A stretch of DNA of 64,000 nt from JALZAQ01 sp038253885 (GCA_038253885.1 JBBSGP010000001.1:79924-143923), one strand, 5' to 3'; numbered from the stretch's first letter, positions 1-9,493 are shown. Translations and numbers: made by a program. Notes: generated by a model from the letters alone, not told the origin.

Positions 1-944
1 GCGCCGGCGGCGGCACCGTGGGGGTGATCCAGGCGTACGTCGCCGACGCGGTCGAGCCGAAGAACCGCGCCAAAGGGCTCGGTTGGCTGTCCGCGGCGAC
101 CAACGTCGGAGTCGTGATCGGCCCGGTCATCGGCTCCTACGCGACCTACATGGGACGCCCGGGGCCGGGCCTGACCGCCGCTGTGCTCTGTGTGTTGAAC
201 ATGTACTTCGTCTACCGCTATCTGCCGGAGTCCCACGGCCAGGCGGCCCGTGACAAGTCTCGCACGGCTCGATCGCCGCTCGACCTCGTGCTCCGCGTGC
301 TCGTGCACCCGCGCGATCAGGCGTCGCGGCTCATCTGGATCTACGCGCTCGCGATCGGCGCCTTCTACAGCGTGAACCCGCTGATCGTGCTGCTGCTGGG
401 CCAGCGCTTCGGCGTGACCGAGCGCACCATCGGCTTCTATTTTCTGTACATTGGCTTCCTCAACGTCGTCTTCCGCGTCGGGCTGCTGGGCAGGGTGATC
501 GACCGCATCGGCGAAGTGCGCTCGGCTCGGCTCGGCGCCCTCTTCCTCGCCACGGGCCTGGCGACGGTTCCGCTCACCCATCATTTCCCGTTGCTGCTCC
601 TCTGCACCGGGCTGCTCCCCCTCGGGGCCTCTCTCACCTTCCCCGCCGTCACCGGCCTCCTGTCCCAGGCCGTGGGCGATCACGAGCGCGGGTCATACAT
701 GGGCGTGCAGCAGACGTATGGCGGGATCATCCGCTCCGGTTACCCGTACATCGCTGGCCGGCTCTGGGATGCGTACGGCGTCGGGATGCCCTTCTTCACC
801 TCCGCCGGCCTCGTCGCTTCAACGGTCCTGATGACCTTCGGCGTTCAGCAGCGTCCCCGCACTGCGGAGCTCCCAGCTCGGAAAGCCGCCGCGGCCGAGC
901 AGGGCGCGGAGGAGCAGGCCGAGAAGCCGCAGGCCGCGCGATGA
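1..944 (+). CDS. MFS transporter, 3' part (5' end outside window)
   Basis: The reading frame is open at the left edge, so the true start lies outside the window; about 313 residues are visible. The visible part begins inside a membrane-transporter segment with a glycine-rich GGGTVG stretch and, about 30 residues later, GVVIGPVIGS, which fits MFS antiporter motif C (GxxxGPxxGG). Eight or so further hydrophobic segments follow, then a polar Ala/Glu/Lys-rich tail of about 45 residues. This is a drug/metabolite efflux-type MFS protein of the inner membrane; the substrate cannot be read from the sequence. The next gene starts one base after the stop codon, so the two are probably co-transcribed. 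Confidence 0.88.
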   Translation, partial: AGGGTVGVIQAYVADAVEPKNRAKGLGWLSAATNVGVVIGPVIGSYATYMGRPGPGLTAAVLCVLNMYFVYRYLPESHGQAARDKSRTARSPLDLVLRVLVHPRDQASRLIWIYALAIGAFYSVNPLIVLLLGQRFGVTERTIGFYFLYIGFLNVVFRVGLLGRVIDRIGEVRSARLGALFLATGLATVPLTHHFPLLLLCTGLLPLGASLTFPAVTGLLSQAVGDHERGSYMGVQQTYGGIIRSGYPYIAGRLWDAYGVGMPFFTSAGLVASTVLMTFGVQQRPRTAELPARKAAAAEQGAEEQAEKPQAAR

Positions 945-945
945 C

Positions 946-2142
946 GTGATCGGACCCTCCGTCATGTCGCGCCTCTCCTCGGAGCCGGAGCTCGAGCTGT
1001 CGGTCGTCATGCCCTGTCTCAACGAGGCGGACACCCTGGCGAGCTGCATCGACAAGGCGGCACGCGCGATGGCGGGGGAGGGCATCTCGGGGGAGGTGGT
1101 CGTCGCGGACAATGGCAGCACCGACGGCTCGCAGGCGATCGCGACCTCACATGGCGCGCGGGTGGTTGCGGTGCGCGCCAAGGGATACGGAAACGCTCTC
1201 ATGGGTGGGATCGCGGCGAGTCGCGGCCGCTGGGTCATCATGGGAGACGCGGACGACAGCTACGACTTTCTCGAGCTACCGAGGTTCGTCGCCAAGCTCC
1301 GCGACGGATACGATCTGGTGCAGGGTTGCAGGCTGCCGGCGGGCGGGGGACGCGTGCTCCCCGGGGCGATGCCATGGCTACACCGGTGGATCGGCAATCC
1401 CCTGCTCTCCTTCCTCGCGCGTCGCTGGTTCCGGGGCGACACCACGGACGTGTATTGTGGGATGCGCGGCTTCCGGCGGGATCTCGTCGAGAGGTTGGAG
1501 CAGCGATGCACCGGGATGGAATTCGCGACCGAGATGATCATCAAGGCGACTCTCGCCAAGGTGAAGATGGCGGAAGTGCCGATCACGCTCCATCCCGACG
1601 GGCGCGAGGCGCACGCACCGCACCTCAAGACGTTCCGGGATGGCTGGCGGACGCTGCGCCTCTTTCTGCTCTTCAGCCCCCGCTGGCTCTTTCTCCTGCC
1701 CGGCTCTCTGCTGCTGGTGCTCGGCATCGCCGGCTACGCGATCGCGCTGCCGAGCCTCCAGGTAGGAGGGGTGACGTTCGGCGCGCATACGCTCCTCTTC
1801 TCCAGTCTCGCGATGATCTGCGGCTATCAATCGGTGCTGTTTGGCATCTCCGCCAAGACGTTCGCGATCGGGCAGGGGATGCTCCCGCTCGACGAGCGGA
1901 TGGCGCGCTTCTACCGCACCCTCGATCTCGAGCGAGCGATCGTGCTCAGCCTCCTGGTGATGGGGGCAGGGATCACGCTGCTGATCGTATCCGTGAACCA
2001 CTGGCGAGCGGTCCATTTCGGCGCGCTCGACTATGCGAGGACCATGCGTGTCGCGATCCCCGGTGTGACTCTCACGGCGATCGGGTTCCAGACACTGCTC
2101 TCGAGCTTCTTCGCCAGCGTTCTGGGCATGGGCCGGCGGTGA
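946..2142 (+). CDS. Family 2 glycosyltransferase with C-terminal membrane segments
   Basis: The protein is about 398 residues from a GTG start at 946; an ATG at 964 is an equally reasonable start. The N-terminal GT2 domain (about residues 18-235) shows the opening strand ELSVVMPCLNEADTL and the nucleotide-sugar/metal motif GDADDSYDF near residue 100. Four hydrophobic segments follow (about 245-270, 280-310, 325-345 and 365-395), the layout of polyprenyl-phosphate glycosyltransferases of the DPM1 type. It probably transfers a sugar from a nucleotide donor to a lipid carrier at the inner membrane, for envelope glycan synthesis. Its stop overlaps the start of the next methyltransferase, pointing to one operon from the MFS gene through 3460. 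Confidence 0.9.
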   Translation: MIGPSVMSRLSSEPELELSVVMPCLNEADTLASCIDKAARAMAGEGISGEVVVADNGSTDGSQAIATSHGARVVAVRAKGYGNALMGGIAASRGRWVIMGDADDSYDFLELPRFVAKLRDGYDLVQGCRLPAGGGRVLPGAMPWLHRWIGNPLLSFLARRWFRGDTTDVYCGMRGFRRDLVERLEQRCTGMEFATEMIIKATLAKVKMAEVPITLHPDGREAHAPHLKTFRDGWRTLRLFLLFSPRWLFLLPGSLLLVLGIAGYAIALPSLQVGGVTFGAHTLLFSSLAMICGYQSVLFGISAKTFAIGQGMLPLDERMARFYRTLDLERAIVLSLLVMGAGITLLIVSVNHWRAVHFGALDYARTMRVAIPGVTLTAIGFQTLLSSFFASVLGMGRR

Positions 2143-2783
2143 GCTGGCTCGATCGCGCGCACGGCGGGCTGGTCGCGCCGCGACGCGTTCGGGTGCTGCG
2201 CGACCATCTCGCCTCGATCCTTCCGCCGGGCGTGCGCGTGCTCGACGTCGGCTGCGGCGATGGCGAGCTGGCCGCCGCGGTCGCGGCGGCGCGACCCGAC
2301 ATCGAGATCCGCGGCATCGACGTACTGGTCCGGAGCGGGACGCGCATCCCCGTCGCTCCCTTCGACGGACGCCACATTCCCGATCCAGATTCGAGCTCGG
2401 ATGTGGTGCTTCTCATGGACGTGCTGCACCACGCCGAGGACCCGGCGGCGTTGCTGCGCGAGGCGGCACGGGTGGCCCGGCTCGCGGTGATCGTCAAGGA
2501 TCACGTGCGCGAAGGGTGGCTTGCCGGGACCACGCTGCGGCTCATGGACTGGGTAGGAAATGCGCGACACGGAGTGCGACTGTCCTATGCCTACTGGTCG
2601 AAGGCCGAGTGGGAGCGGGAGCTCGCGCGCGCCGGGCTTCGTGCCGACTGGCGCCTGACCACGCTGGGGCTGTACCAAGCTCCAGCGAGCTGGGTGTTCG
2701 AGCGCGGACTTCATTTCATCGCCAGGCTCCGGCACGACGGCGCGGTCGGGGCGGTTGGCCCGAAACCGGAGCGCACCTCGTGA
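2139..2783 (+). CDS. Class I SAM-dependent methyltransferase
   Basis: The predicted protein is 214 residues. I placed the start at the GTG that overlaps the upstream stop (GTGA at 2139-2142); the frame runs open further upstream but inside the glycosyltransferase gene. SAM-binding motif I is VLDVGCGDGELA at about residues 33-44. An acidic residue follows in GIDVL, and a post-I strand VVLLMDVLHHAEDP resembles the usual D(V/A)LHH of small-molecule methyltransferases. The substrate is unknown; its place between a lipid-linked glycosyltransferase and another methyltransferase suggests a sugar, lipid or quinone-like intermediate. It overlaps the next gene by four bases. Confidence 0.85.
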   Translation: MSWLDRAHGGLVAPRRVRVLRDHLASILPPGVRVLDVGCGDGELAAAVAAARPDIEIRGIDVLVRSGTRIPVAPFDGRHIPDPDSSSDVVLLMDVLHHAEDPAALLREAARVARLAVIVKDHVREGWLAGTTLRLMDWVGNARHGVRLSYAYWSKAEWERELARAGLRADWRLTTLGLYQAPASWVFERGLHFIARLRHDGAVGAVGPKPERTS

Positions 2784-3460
2784 AAGCATCAGCGGCGCTC
2801 GCTCCGTCGACGACCGCGTGGGAAGCCGCATACGCTCGCTTCGAGACGCCGGAGCAAGAGGTGCGCAAGTTCGAGCGCCGCTTGCGCGCTCTCGGAGCTG
2901 ACGAGTGGCAGAAGTCGGATCGCGCCGTGGAGCTCTTCTGCGGTCGGGGTAGCGGGCTTCACGCCCTACATCGTCTCGGCTTCATGCGCATCGCCGGCCT
3001 GGATCTGTCGCCGGCCCTGCTCGAGCGCTATCGAGGCGAGGATCCGCTCATCGCCGCGGACTGTCGTCAGCTGCCCCTCGCCAGCGAGTCGTGCGGCCTG
3101 GCCATCGTGCAGGGGGGCCTGCACCATCTGCCGGAGCTACCAGCCGATCTCGAGCGCTCGCTCGCCGAGGTCCATCGCGTGCTGCGGCCCGGCGCACGGC
3201 TCGTCGTGGTCGAGCCCTGGCTCACACCCTTTCTGCACATCGTGCATGCCGTCGCGACGCGTCGCGTCGTGAGGCGATTGTGGGGGAAGATCGATGCGCT
3301 GGCGACGATGATCGAGAACGAACGGGAGACCTACGAGCGATGGCTGGCGGCGCCCGCCATGGTGGATCGCGCGGTGGAGCGTTGGTTCGATGTCGATCAA
3401 CGGTCGGCGCGGTGGGGAAAGCTGATGCTTGTCGGCAGGCGGCGAGAGACGACGAGCTGA
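2780..3460 (+). CDS. Class I SAM-dependent methyltransferase (UbiE/Methyltransf_11 type)
   Basis: This 226-residue protein starts at a GTG at 2780 that overlaps the previous stop (GTGA). Motif I is AVELFCGRGSGL at about residue 50, with C in place of the common G/D. GLDLSPALLERY follows as the ribose-binding region. GGLHHLPE and the motif III-like VLRPGARLVVVEPW complete a Methyltransf_11 layout. The C-terminal third is rich in charged residues and may form a substrate lid. It is the last gene of the operon that begins upstream of the window; gamma-glutamyltransferase converges on it from the other strand with only 22 bases between. The substrate is unknown. Confidence 0.87.
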   Translation: MKASAALAPSTTAWEAAYARFETPEQEVRKFERRLRALGADEWQKSDRAVELFCGRGSGLHALHRLGFMRIAGLDLSPALLERYRGEDPLIAADCRQLPLASESCGLAIVQGGLHHLPELPADLERSLAEVHRVLRPGARLVVVEPWLTPFLHIVHAVATRRVVRRLWGKIDALATMIENERETYERWLAAPAMVDRAVERWFDVDQRSARWGKLMLVGRRRETTS

Positions 3461-3482
3461 GAATTCCCGCGCCTGGCTCCGC

Positions 3483-5444
3483 TCACCACGCGATGCCGTA
3501 GTCTTCCCCGTGATTGCTGGACCCTCCCCAGAGGGTGCCATGCTTTCGGTCGAAGAAGATGGCGTTGATGGGTCCTGACGTGCGCTCAGCGAAATCCAGC
3601 GTGTAGCCCATCTGACGCAGCGCGTCGCGCGTGGCCGATGGAAGCGATGTCGCCACGAGCATGCGTCCCGGCCGGGACTCGTGAGCCCCGAAGGAAGAGC
3701 GCATCTGGTAGCTGTTGATGTTCGGGGCCTCGGTGGCCTGCTGCACCGTCATCCCGAATTCCACAACGTTCAGGAAGAACTGGAGAAGGTTCTCGTCCTG
3801 CGAGTCGCCTCCTTGCACGGCGAAGGCGAGGAACGGCACGCCGTCCTTGAGGGCCAGCGTCGGGGTCAGAGTGACGCGGGGATGCTTCCCGGGCTCGATG
3901 ACATTGAACGGCCCATCCTTCTGCTCCGTCACGAAGCTCTGCGCGCGCTGGCTGAGCCCGATGCCAGTACGGCCGGCGATCACGGCAGGCACCCATCCAC
4001 CGCTGGGTGTGACGGAAACGACCCATCCCTCCTCGTCCGCCGCCTCGATGGAGGTCGTGCCACGGTAGAACGCGTCCACGAAGGCCGAGTCCGACTCCGG
4101 TGCCGGGATCACCTTGTCCTGCTGTCCGCCCTTCGGCACGGAATCGGGTCGCACGAAGTCGCTCACCTTCCACCGAGCGAGAAGCGATGAGAACGGATTC
4201 GATCCGTTCTGGAAGGGGTACGGGTCGCCCGGTTTCACGGTCGGATCGTTCTTGCTCCAATCGATCTGCGCGTAGCGGGTCCTGGCGTATTCCTTCGACA
4301 GGAGCCCTTTCACCGGCTCCTCCGGCGGGAAGTACGGGTCGCCGTAGTAGAAGTCGCGATCCGCGAACGCGAGATTCATCGACTGATAGAGGGCGTGGAT
4401 GTAGCGGGGCGAGTTGTAGCCCATCCCGCTCACATCCGCGTTCTCGAGGATGTTGAGCGCCTGCAGCATCGCCGGCCCCTGCTCCCACGCGGGGAGCTTG
4501 TAGACATCGATGCCTCGGTAGCTGGTGTGGAGCGGCTCCTCGATGCGCACCTTCCAGCTCGCCAGGTCCTGCATCGTGATGAGACCGCTGTCTTCCTGCA
4601 CGCCGCGCACGAGATCGATCGCGATGTCCCCCCTGTAGAAGCGGTCGTACGCGGCGTAGATCGCGTCACGACGGCTCTTTCCCGAAGCCAGCGCTTGCTG
4701 CTCGGCTTCGACGAGCTTGCGCCATGTCGTCGCGAGATCCTTCTGCACGAAGAGCTCGCCCGCCTCCGGGGCCTCTCTTCTCTCGCCCGGGTGAGTGAGC
4801 ATGATCGCCGGCGCGTACTTCCAGCGCTTGATCCACCCCTTGTTCCGCTCGATGGTGTTGGCCAGCTGCGCCTCGATGGCGTAGCCGTCCGCCATCTGGA
4901 TGGCCGGCGCCAGAATCTGCTTGAGCGACAGTCGGCCGTACTCGGCGAGCATCGTCAACAGCCCACCGACAGTGCCCGGTGTGACGGCGGCGAGCGGACC
5001 GTACTCGGGCGGAAAGCTGTAGCCCTTACCGCGGTAGAATGCGGCCGTGGCGCCGGACGGAGCGACGCCGAGTGCATTGATGCCGATCACCTTGCCGGTC
5101 TTTGGATTGAAGATCAGCGCCTGAGTCTCACCGCCGCAGGAGAGCGTGTCCCACATCGTACATCCGGCGGCGAGCATCGCCGCCGCCGCATCCACCGCGT
5201 TCCCGCCGGCCTGGAAAGCCATCGCTCCCGTCGTCGCCGACAGCGGCTTGCCGGTGACGGCCAGCCAATGCTTTCCGTGAAGGGGCGGCTTCTCGGTTTG
5301 GGACAGGCGGGGATCGGCCGATTGCACCGGCTGGCCAGGATTCGTTCCGCTGCGCTGAGCGTGCAGCAGAGAGGTCGCGAGCGACAACGCCAGGAAGCTG
5401 ATCGCGATGCCCGGCCGACGTGTGGAGCGACGAGTTGGTGACAT
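3483..5444 (-). CDS. ggt: Gamma-glutamyltransferase (gamma-glutamyltranspeptidase)
   Basis: The protein is about 653 residues from the ATG at 5444. The frame extends to a TTG at 5525 that overlaps the upstream stop, but the ATG gives a clean Sec signal peptide (Arg-rich n-region, then AISFLALSLATSLLHAQ). The Ntn-hydrolase core is clear: the autocleavage/nucleophile threonine lies in GTTSIEAADE at about residue 463, and PRVTLTPTLAL and GGDSQDENLLQF follow in the small subunit. GGTs hydrolyse or transfer the gamma-glutamyl group of glutathione and related amides in the periplasm. The usual TTHLS motif is replaced by TTSIE, common in the divergent secreted clade. It lies directly downstream of the NADH dehydrogenase gene on the same strand. 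Confidence 0.92.
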   Translation of the reverse strand: MSPTRRSTRRPGIAISFLALSLATSLLHAQRSGTNPGQPVQSADPRLSQTEKPPLHGKHWLAVTGKPLSATTGAMAFQAGGNAVDAAAAMLAAGCTMWDTLSCGGETQALIFNPKTGKVIGINALGVAPSGATAAFYRGKGYSFPPEYGPLAAVTPGTVGGLLTMLAEYGRLSLKQILAPAIQMADGYAIEAQLANTIERNKGWIKRWKYAPAIMLTHPGERREAPEAGELFVQKDLATTWRKLVEAEQQALASGKSRRDAIYAAYDRFYRGDIAIDLVRGVQEDSGLITMQDLASWKVRIEEPLHTSYRGIDVYKLPAWEQGPAMLQALNILENADVSGMGYNSPRYIHALYQSMNLAFADRDFYYGDPYFPPEEPVKGLLSKEYARTRYAQIDWSKNDPTVKPGDPYPFQNGSNPFSSLLARWKVSDFVRPDSVPKGGQQDKVIPAPESDSAFVDAFYRGTTSIEAADEEGWVVSVTPSGGWVPAVIAGRTGIGLSQRAQSFVTEQKDGPFNVIEPGKHPRVTLTPTLALKDGVPFLAFAVQGGDSQDENLLQFFLNVVEFGMTVQQATEAPNINSYQMRSSFGAHESRPGRMLVATSLPSATRDALRQMGYTLDFAERTSGPINAIFFDRKHGTLWGGSSNHGEDYGIAW

Positions 5445-5521
5445 GCTGGGCCTGGGACGGCAGAGGGTCGAATGGAGGGAGAGCACGGCCCCGGCCAAGG
5501 ATCCCGAGCCGCGATGTGCGT

Positions 5522-6865
5522 TCAATGTGCGCTGGGAGGCACGGCGTCACCACTCCGTGTGATGAGCCGCGCGCCCCTCTCGTAGGTGAAGTACGCGAAC
5601 GCCCACTGCACGAGCACACTCAGGCGATTCCGGAAACCCGCGAGATAGAGAATGTGCACGAACAGCCAGAGCCACCACGCTGGTCGCCCGGTGACGTGCA
5701 GTCCGCTGAAATCCGCCACCGCTTTCCTGCGCCCGATGGTCGCGAGATTCCCCTTGTCCCGATAGCGGAACGGCTTTCGCGCCTCGGCGCGCAGGCTGCG
5801 GATGATGTTCCTGGCGGCAGAGCGCCCTTCCTGCATCGCCGCGGGCGCGACTCCCGGCACGAGGCTGCCATCGGCCCGATGCACGGCCGCGAGATCGCCC
5901 ACCACGAAGATTTCCGGGTGTCCCGGCACGGAGAGGTCCGCCTCCACCATCACGCGTCCCGCCTGATCGAGCGGCGCGCCGAGTGACTGCGCCAGCGGCG
6001 ACGCCTGATTTCCAGCCGCCCAGAAGACGGTGTGCGCAGCGATTCGCTCGTCACCCAGATGGACTGCGTCTCGCTCGATGCGCGTCACCAGCGCTCCGGT
6101 TCGCACCTCCACACCTAGCTGCTCGAGGTCGGCACGCGCGTGGCGGGAGAGCTCCTCCGGGAAAGCCGGGAGTACGCGCGCTCCAGCCTCGAGGAGGAGC
6201 ACGCGTGTTCGATCAGTGTCGACGCGGCGAAAGTCCTTACGCATCGCCTTGCGAATGACGTCGGGGAGCATGCCGGCGAGCTCCACCCCTGTCGGCCCGC
6301 CGCCCACGATCACGAACGTCAGCAGAGCCGCCTGCGACTCGACGTCGTCTATTTTCTCCGCATTCTCGAACGCCATGAGGAAGCGCTCCCGGATGTCCCG
6401 GGCGTCCTCGATGCTCTTGAGACCGGGTGCCAGCGCCTCCCATTCCGGGTGGGCGAAGTACGAGTGCCGAGCGCCGGCGGCCACCACGAGGTAGTCGTAC
6501 GGAGTCTCCCTCGACCCCCGCTCCGAGATGACCACTCGCCGCGCTGGATCGACGCGATCGACCTCGGAGAGGAGGACGCTCGTGTTCTCCTGCTTGCGCA
6601 GCAGATGGCGGATGGGGGAAATGATGTCGGTCGGCGCGAGCACGGCGGTCGCCACCTGATAGAGGAGTGGCTGAAAGAGGTGATGGTTCGTCCGGTCGAG
6701 CACCGTCACGGTCGCCCTGGCGCGCCGGAGCGCACTCGCGGCGTAGAGACCCGCGAAGCCCCCTCCGATGATCACCACACGCGGCCGTTGCGGCGCTCGC
6801 GCGCCAGTCGTCGAACGCTCGACGACGGCCATCGCCCCGCTGTCTCCCGATGCTGTCTCAGCCAT
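5522..6865 (-). CDS. ndh: Type II NADH:quinone oxidoreductase (FAD-dependent)
   Basis: The protein is about 447 residues from the ATG at 6865 (a GTG at 6868 is adjacent), with a purine-rich GGGAGGGGG about 11 bases upstream. The N-terminal Rossmann FAD site is VVIIGGGFAGLYAA. HHLFQPLLYQVATA, typical of NDH-2, follows, then a second dinucleotide fold FVIVGGGPTGVELAG for NADH. VFWAAGNQASP and FVVGDLAA, near residues 290 and 325, are the second FAD contacts. The C-terminus has hydrophobic aromatic helices (WWLWLFVHILYLAGF) that anchor NDH-2 to the inner membrane. It oxidises NADH and reduces quinone without pumping protons. The gene is divergent from the membrane glycosyltransferase at 6999. Confidence 0.93.
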   Translation of the reverse strand: MAETASGDSGAMAVVERSTTGARAPQRPRVVIIGGGFAGLYAASALRRARATVTVLDRTNHHLFQPLLYQVATAVLAPTDIISPIRHLLRKQENTSVLLSEVDRVDPARRVVISERGSRETPYDYLVVAAGARHSYFAHPEWEALAPGLKSIEDARDIRERFLMAFENAEKIDDVESQAALLTFVIVGGGPTGVELAGMLPDVIRKAMRKDFRRVDTDRTRVLLLEAGARVLPAFPEELSRHARADLEQLGVEVRTGALVTRIERDAVHLGDERIAAHTVFWAAGNQASPLAQSLGAPLDQAGRVMVEADLSVPGHPEIFVVGDLAAVHRADGSLVPGVAPAAMQEGRSAARNIIRSLRAEARKPFRYRDKGNLATIGRRKAVADFSGLHVTGRPAWWLWLFVHILYLAGFRNRLSVLVQWAFAYFTYERGARLITRSGDAVPPSAH

Positions 6866-6998
6866 CACACTGGCACCCCCTCCCGCGACCCATCGATTGC
6901 CCCTCTCCCCACACCGTCAGATCCCGGACATCCGGAGCCCCACCACCGGGGACGATCCTACGCCGCCCGACGCGCGCGCGCGAGCCGGAGTCCAGCCC

Positions 6999-8996
6999 GT
7001 GGCGGTCGTGATCGCGGTCATCGCCGCCGTGCTGGCGTTCCTCCCGCTAGCCAACCGGATGTCCAACGGCGCCGCTGCCCCATGGTTCCCCGCCCTGTTG
7101 TCGTACTGGGGATGGGGCACGATCCTCGTTGGCGGTGCAGCGCTCGTGATCGCTCTTCTCTCTCGCAATATCGATTCGCTCTGGCCGGTGACTCTGGTGA
7201 GCGGCCTGCGCACGTTCTTCATCGGATCGCCGACGCGGACGGTGCTGCTCATCGCCGCCCTCGCGGGTGCCTGCTATCTCGCCGTCTCGCTGATCACCTT
7301 CGGGGGCCGCCCCCTCCACATCGACGAGCTCGCGCAGCTGCAGCAGGCCCGCATCTTTGCCAGCGGTGCTCTCTGGCGCTCGGCGCCGGCGCATCCCGAG
7401 TTCTTCGGCAGCATGCACATGATCGACAGCCTGGGGCGCGTCTACTCGCAGTACCCGGCGGGAGGCCCAGCCCTGCTGGCGCTCGGCGTCCTCGCTCACG
7501 CCGCATGGGCCGTCGTGCCCATGTGCGGCGTGATCGGGGTGCTCGCGTTCGCCGCCTATCTGCGCATCGCTGAGCCACGGAGCGGCGTCGGCCTTCTCGC
7601 CACCGCTCTGTTCGCCTTCGCGCCATTCGTGATCTTCATGTCGGGCACCGAGCTCAACCACGGTCCTCTGCTGATGTGGGTAGCCATCGCGATCGCGTGC
7701 GTCGCTCGCGTCGTCGCCTCGGCGGAGCCGCTTCCCTGGTGGGCGTTCGCGTGCGGCCTCGCGTTCGGCGCCGCCGCGACGGTGCGTCCAGGAGACGCGG
7801 TGGCATTCGCTGTCCCCGCCGCTGTCTGGTTTCTCGCCCGCGCCGTCAAGGATCGGGCGCGGTGGACTGACGTGCTGTGCGCCGGCGCTGGCCTCGCGCT
7901 TCCGTTGGCGATCCTCCTCTGGGTGAACCTTCGAACCACCGGCGCGCCGCTGCGATTCGGTTACGAGGTCATGTGGGGACCCGGCCAGGCCCCGGGCTTC
8001 CACGTGGATCCGTTCGGCGACCCGCACACCCCGATGCGCGGCCTCCGCTTCATCAGCCTCTACTTCATGCGGCTGCAGATGTACGTGTTCGAGGCGCCGA
8101 TCCCATCGCTTCTCCCGGCCATCCTCGCGCTGGCCCTCGCCATCCGCCTGGACGCCTTCGACCGCTACCTGCTCGCGGCCAGCGGCCTGCTGGTGCTCCT
8201 CTATTTCGGGTACTTCTTCGACGGATTCTATCCCGGGCCGCGTTACGTCTATCCGCTGATGCTTCCGATCGCGCTCTGGACGGCTCGGCTGCCGCGCATC
8301 GTTCGCGATCGCTTCGCGTCTCCGCTCCCGTACCGCGGCGTCGCTTACGGCTACCTGCTCGCGGGCGGGATGGCTCTCGCTGGCGGCGTGCCGAGTCGCG
8401 TGCATCAGTATGCGGGAATGCTGCCGCCCATGCGCTGGAATCCGGATGCGGCTTCCGCATCGACGGGCGTGCACGACGCGCTGGTATTCGTGAGAGTGAG
8501 CTGGGGCGCCGAGATCATCGTCCGTCTCTGGGCCCTCGGCGTGCCGCGCGGCATCGTCGAGCAGCTCTATCGCCACGTGGACAGCTGCCTCCTCGATCAG
8601 ACGGCGACGCGACTCGAGCGCACCGGCGTTCGCGGGTCGGCCGCCGCCGACGCCCTGCGACCGCTTCTTCGCGATTCGGCGCGGGTCGCACCGTCAACGG
8701 TGTCTCCAGACCACAGCGAGCGCGTCGAGGAGAACGCCACGTACACTCCGGGGTGCGTCTCCCACATCAGAGATGACCGTCGCGGATTCACCGTCTATCC
8801 GCCGGTGCTCCTCGCCGAGAAGGGGAACAACGTGTGGGCGTACGACCTGCGGGGACGTGACACCCTCCTGCTCGCGCAATACCCGAGTCGTCCCGTCTAC
8901 CTCCTCAGCCCCGAGAGCGCCGATGCGAGCGCCCGACTGCGCTTTCTGCCGCTGTCGCGCGATTCACTCTGGCAGTCCGCGCGGCGCGGCGACTGA
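6999..8996 (+). CDS. Integral membrane protein, probable GT-C-type glycosyltransferase
   Basis: The frame is open from 6768, but that overlaps the divergent ndh gene. The GTG at 6999 is the first start with a ribosome site (GGAG at 6987-6990, 8 bases upstream) and opens directly into a hydrophobic segment. The protein is about 665 residues with some 11-12 membrane segments in the first 480. After the third segment comes RPLHIDELAQLQQARIFASG, an acidic periplasmic loop motif like the catalytic HxDE/DE loop of PMT/ArnT-type GT-C enzymes. A soluble tail of about 170 residues ends the protein. It probably moves a sugar from a polyprenyl-phosphate donor onto an extracytoplasmic acceptor. An alternative is a membrane protein of unknown role. 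Confidence 0.78.
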   Translation: MAVVIAVIAAVLAFLPLANRMSNGAAAPWFPALLSYWGWGTILVGGAALVIALLSRNIDSLWPVTLVSGLRTFFIGSPTRTVLLIAALAGACYLAVSLITFGGRPLHIDELAQLQQARIFASGALWRSAPAHPEFFGSMHMIDSLGRVYSQYPAGGPALLALGVLAHAAWAVVPMCGVIGVLAFAAYLRIAEPRSGVGLLATALFAFAPFVIFMSGTELNHGPLLMWVAIAIACVARVVASAEPLPWWAFACGLAFGAAATVRPGDAVAFAVPAAVWFLARAVKDRARWTDVLCAGAGLALPLAILLWVNLRTTGAPLRFGYEVMWGPGQAPGFHVDPFGDPHTPMRGLRFISLYFMRLQMYVFEAPIPSLLPAILALALAIRLDAFDRYLLAASGLLVLLYFGYFFDGFYPGPRYVYPLMLPIALWTARLPRIVRDRFASPLPYRGVAYGYLLAGGMALAGGVPSRVHQYAGMLPPMRWNPDAASASTGVHDALVFVRVSWGAEIIVRLWALGVPRGIVEQLYRHVDSCLLDQTATRLERTGVRGSAAADALRPLLRDSARVAPSTVSPDHSERVEENATYTPGCVSHIRDDRRGFTVYPPVLLAEKGNNVWAYDLRGRDTLLLAQYPSRPVYLLSPESADASARLRFLPLSRDSLWQSARRGD

Positions 8997-9015
8997 CCAC
9001 CTCGATTCGACAAGC

Positions 9016-9462
9016 TCAGGCCCTCAAGTAGTCTGGCCGCCATTGGGAGATGAGCGCCTTGATGGCGCGCGGGTCGGTCAGCTTCTCCGCCAACACCCGT
9101 CGGGTGAGCTCCGGCAGCTCGCCGTCGGAGGCGAACCGCAGCGCCACCAGCTGGCGCGGCGTGAGCTCGTCGATGCGCGGTTGCAGATCAGGAGGCAGCA
9201 AGCGGGCGAGCCGGAGACGCTCCTCGAGGCGGATCACCCGGTCCTGCACCGTCACCGGAAACTGCCGCACATACCAGAATAGCTGGAGGAGGAGGACGGC
9301 CACGAGGAGCATCTTGGCGCTGTCGGCGCCCGGTCGCACGACGAGCCGATAGATGCTCCAGATCAGGTTCACGAGAGCCAATGTGCCAGCGACGAAGTGA
9401 AAGCCAGGGACCCAGCGGGTGTGCTTGTCCGCGCTCTGGGGGACCATGAACGGTGCTGTCAT
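9016..9462 (-). CDS. DUF6526-like small membrane protein
   Basis: This is about 148 residues if started at the ATG at 9462 (ATG at 9447 also possible). The longer frame to 9549 would overlap the upstream PilZ gene, which argues for an internal start. KHTRWVPGFHFVAGTLALVN and a second hydrophobic run (KMLLVAVLLLQLFWYV) suggest two membrane helices. They are followed by a charged cytoplasmic part with RDRVIRLEERLRLARLLP-like and LTPRQLVALRFASD segments. The pattern matches what I remember of DUF6526 proteins, whose function is unknown. It lies 31 bases downstream of the PilZ gene's stop and is probably in the same transcript. Confidence 0.72.
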   Translation of the reverse strand: MTAPFMVPQSADKHTRWVPGFHFVAGTLALVNLIWSIYRLVVRPGADSAKMLLVAVLLLQLFWYVRQFPVTVQDRVIRLEERLRLARLLPPDLQPRIDELTPRQLVALRFASDGELPELTRRVLAEKLTDPRAIKALISQWRPDYLRA

Positions 9463-9493
9463 TCGCGGTGATCTCGGGAAAGGGAAGACGGCG

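Noticed and set aside
4395..5441. 348-residue plus-strand frame opposite ggt
   Set aside because: Antisense to intact gamma-glutamyltransferase with no motif.
7047..8576. 509-residue minus-strand open frame opposite the membrane glycosyltransferase
   Set aside because: Very polar, Glu/Arg/His-rich antisense translation without domains; the plus strand codes for clear membrane helices.
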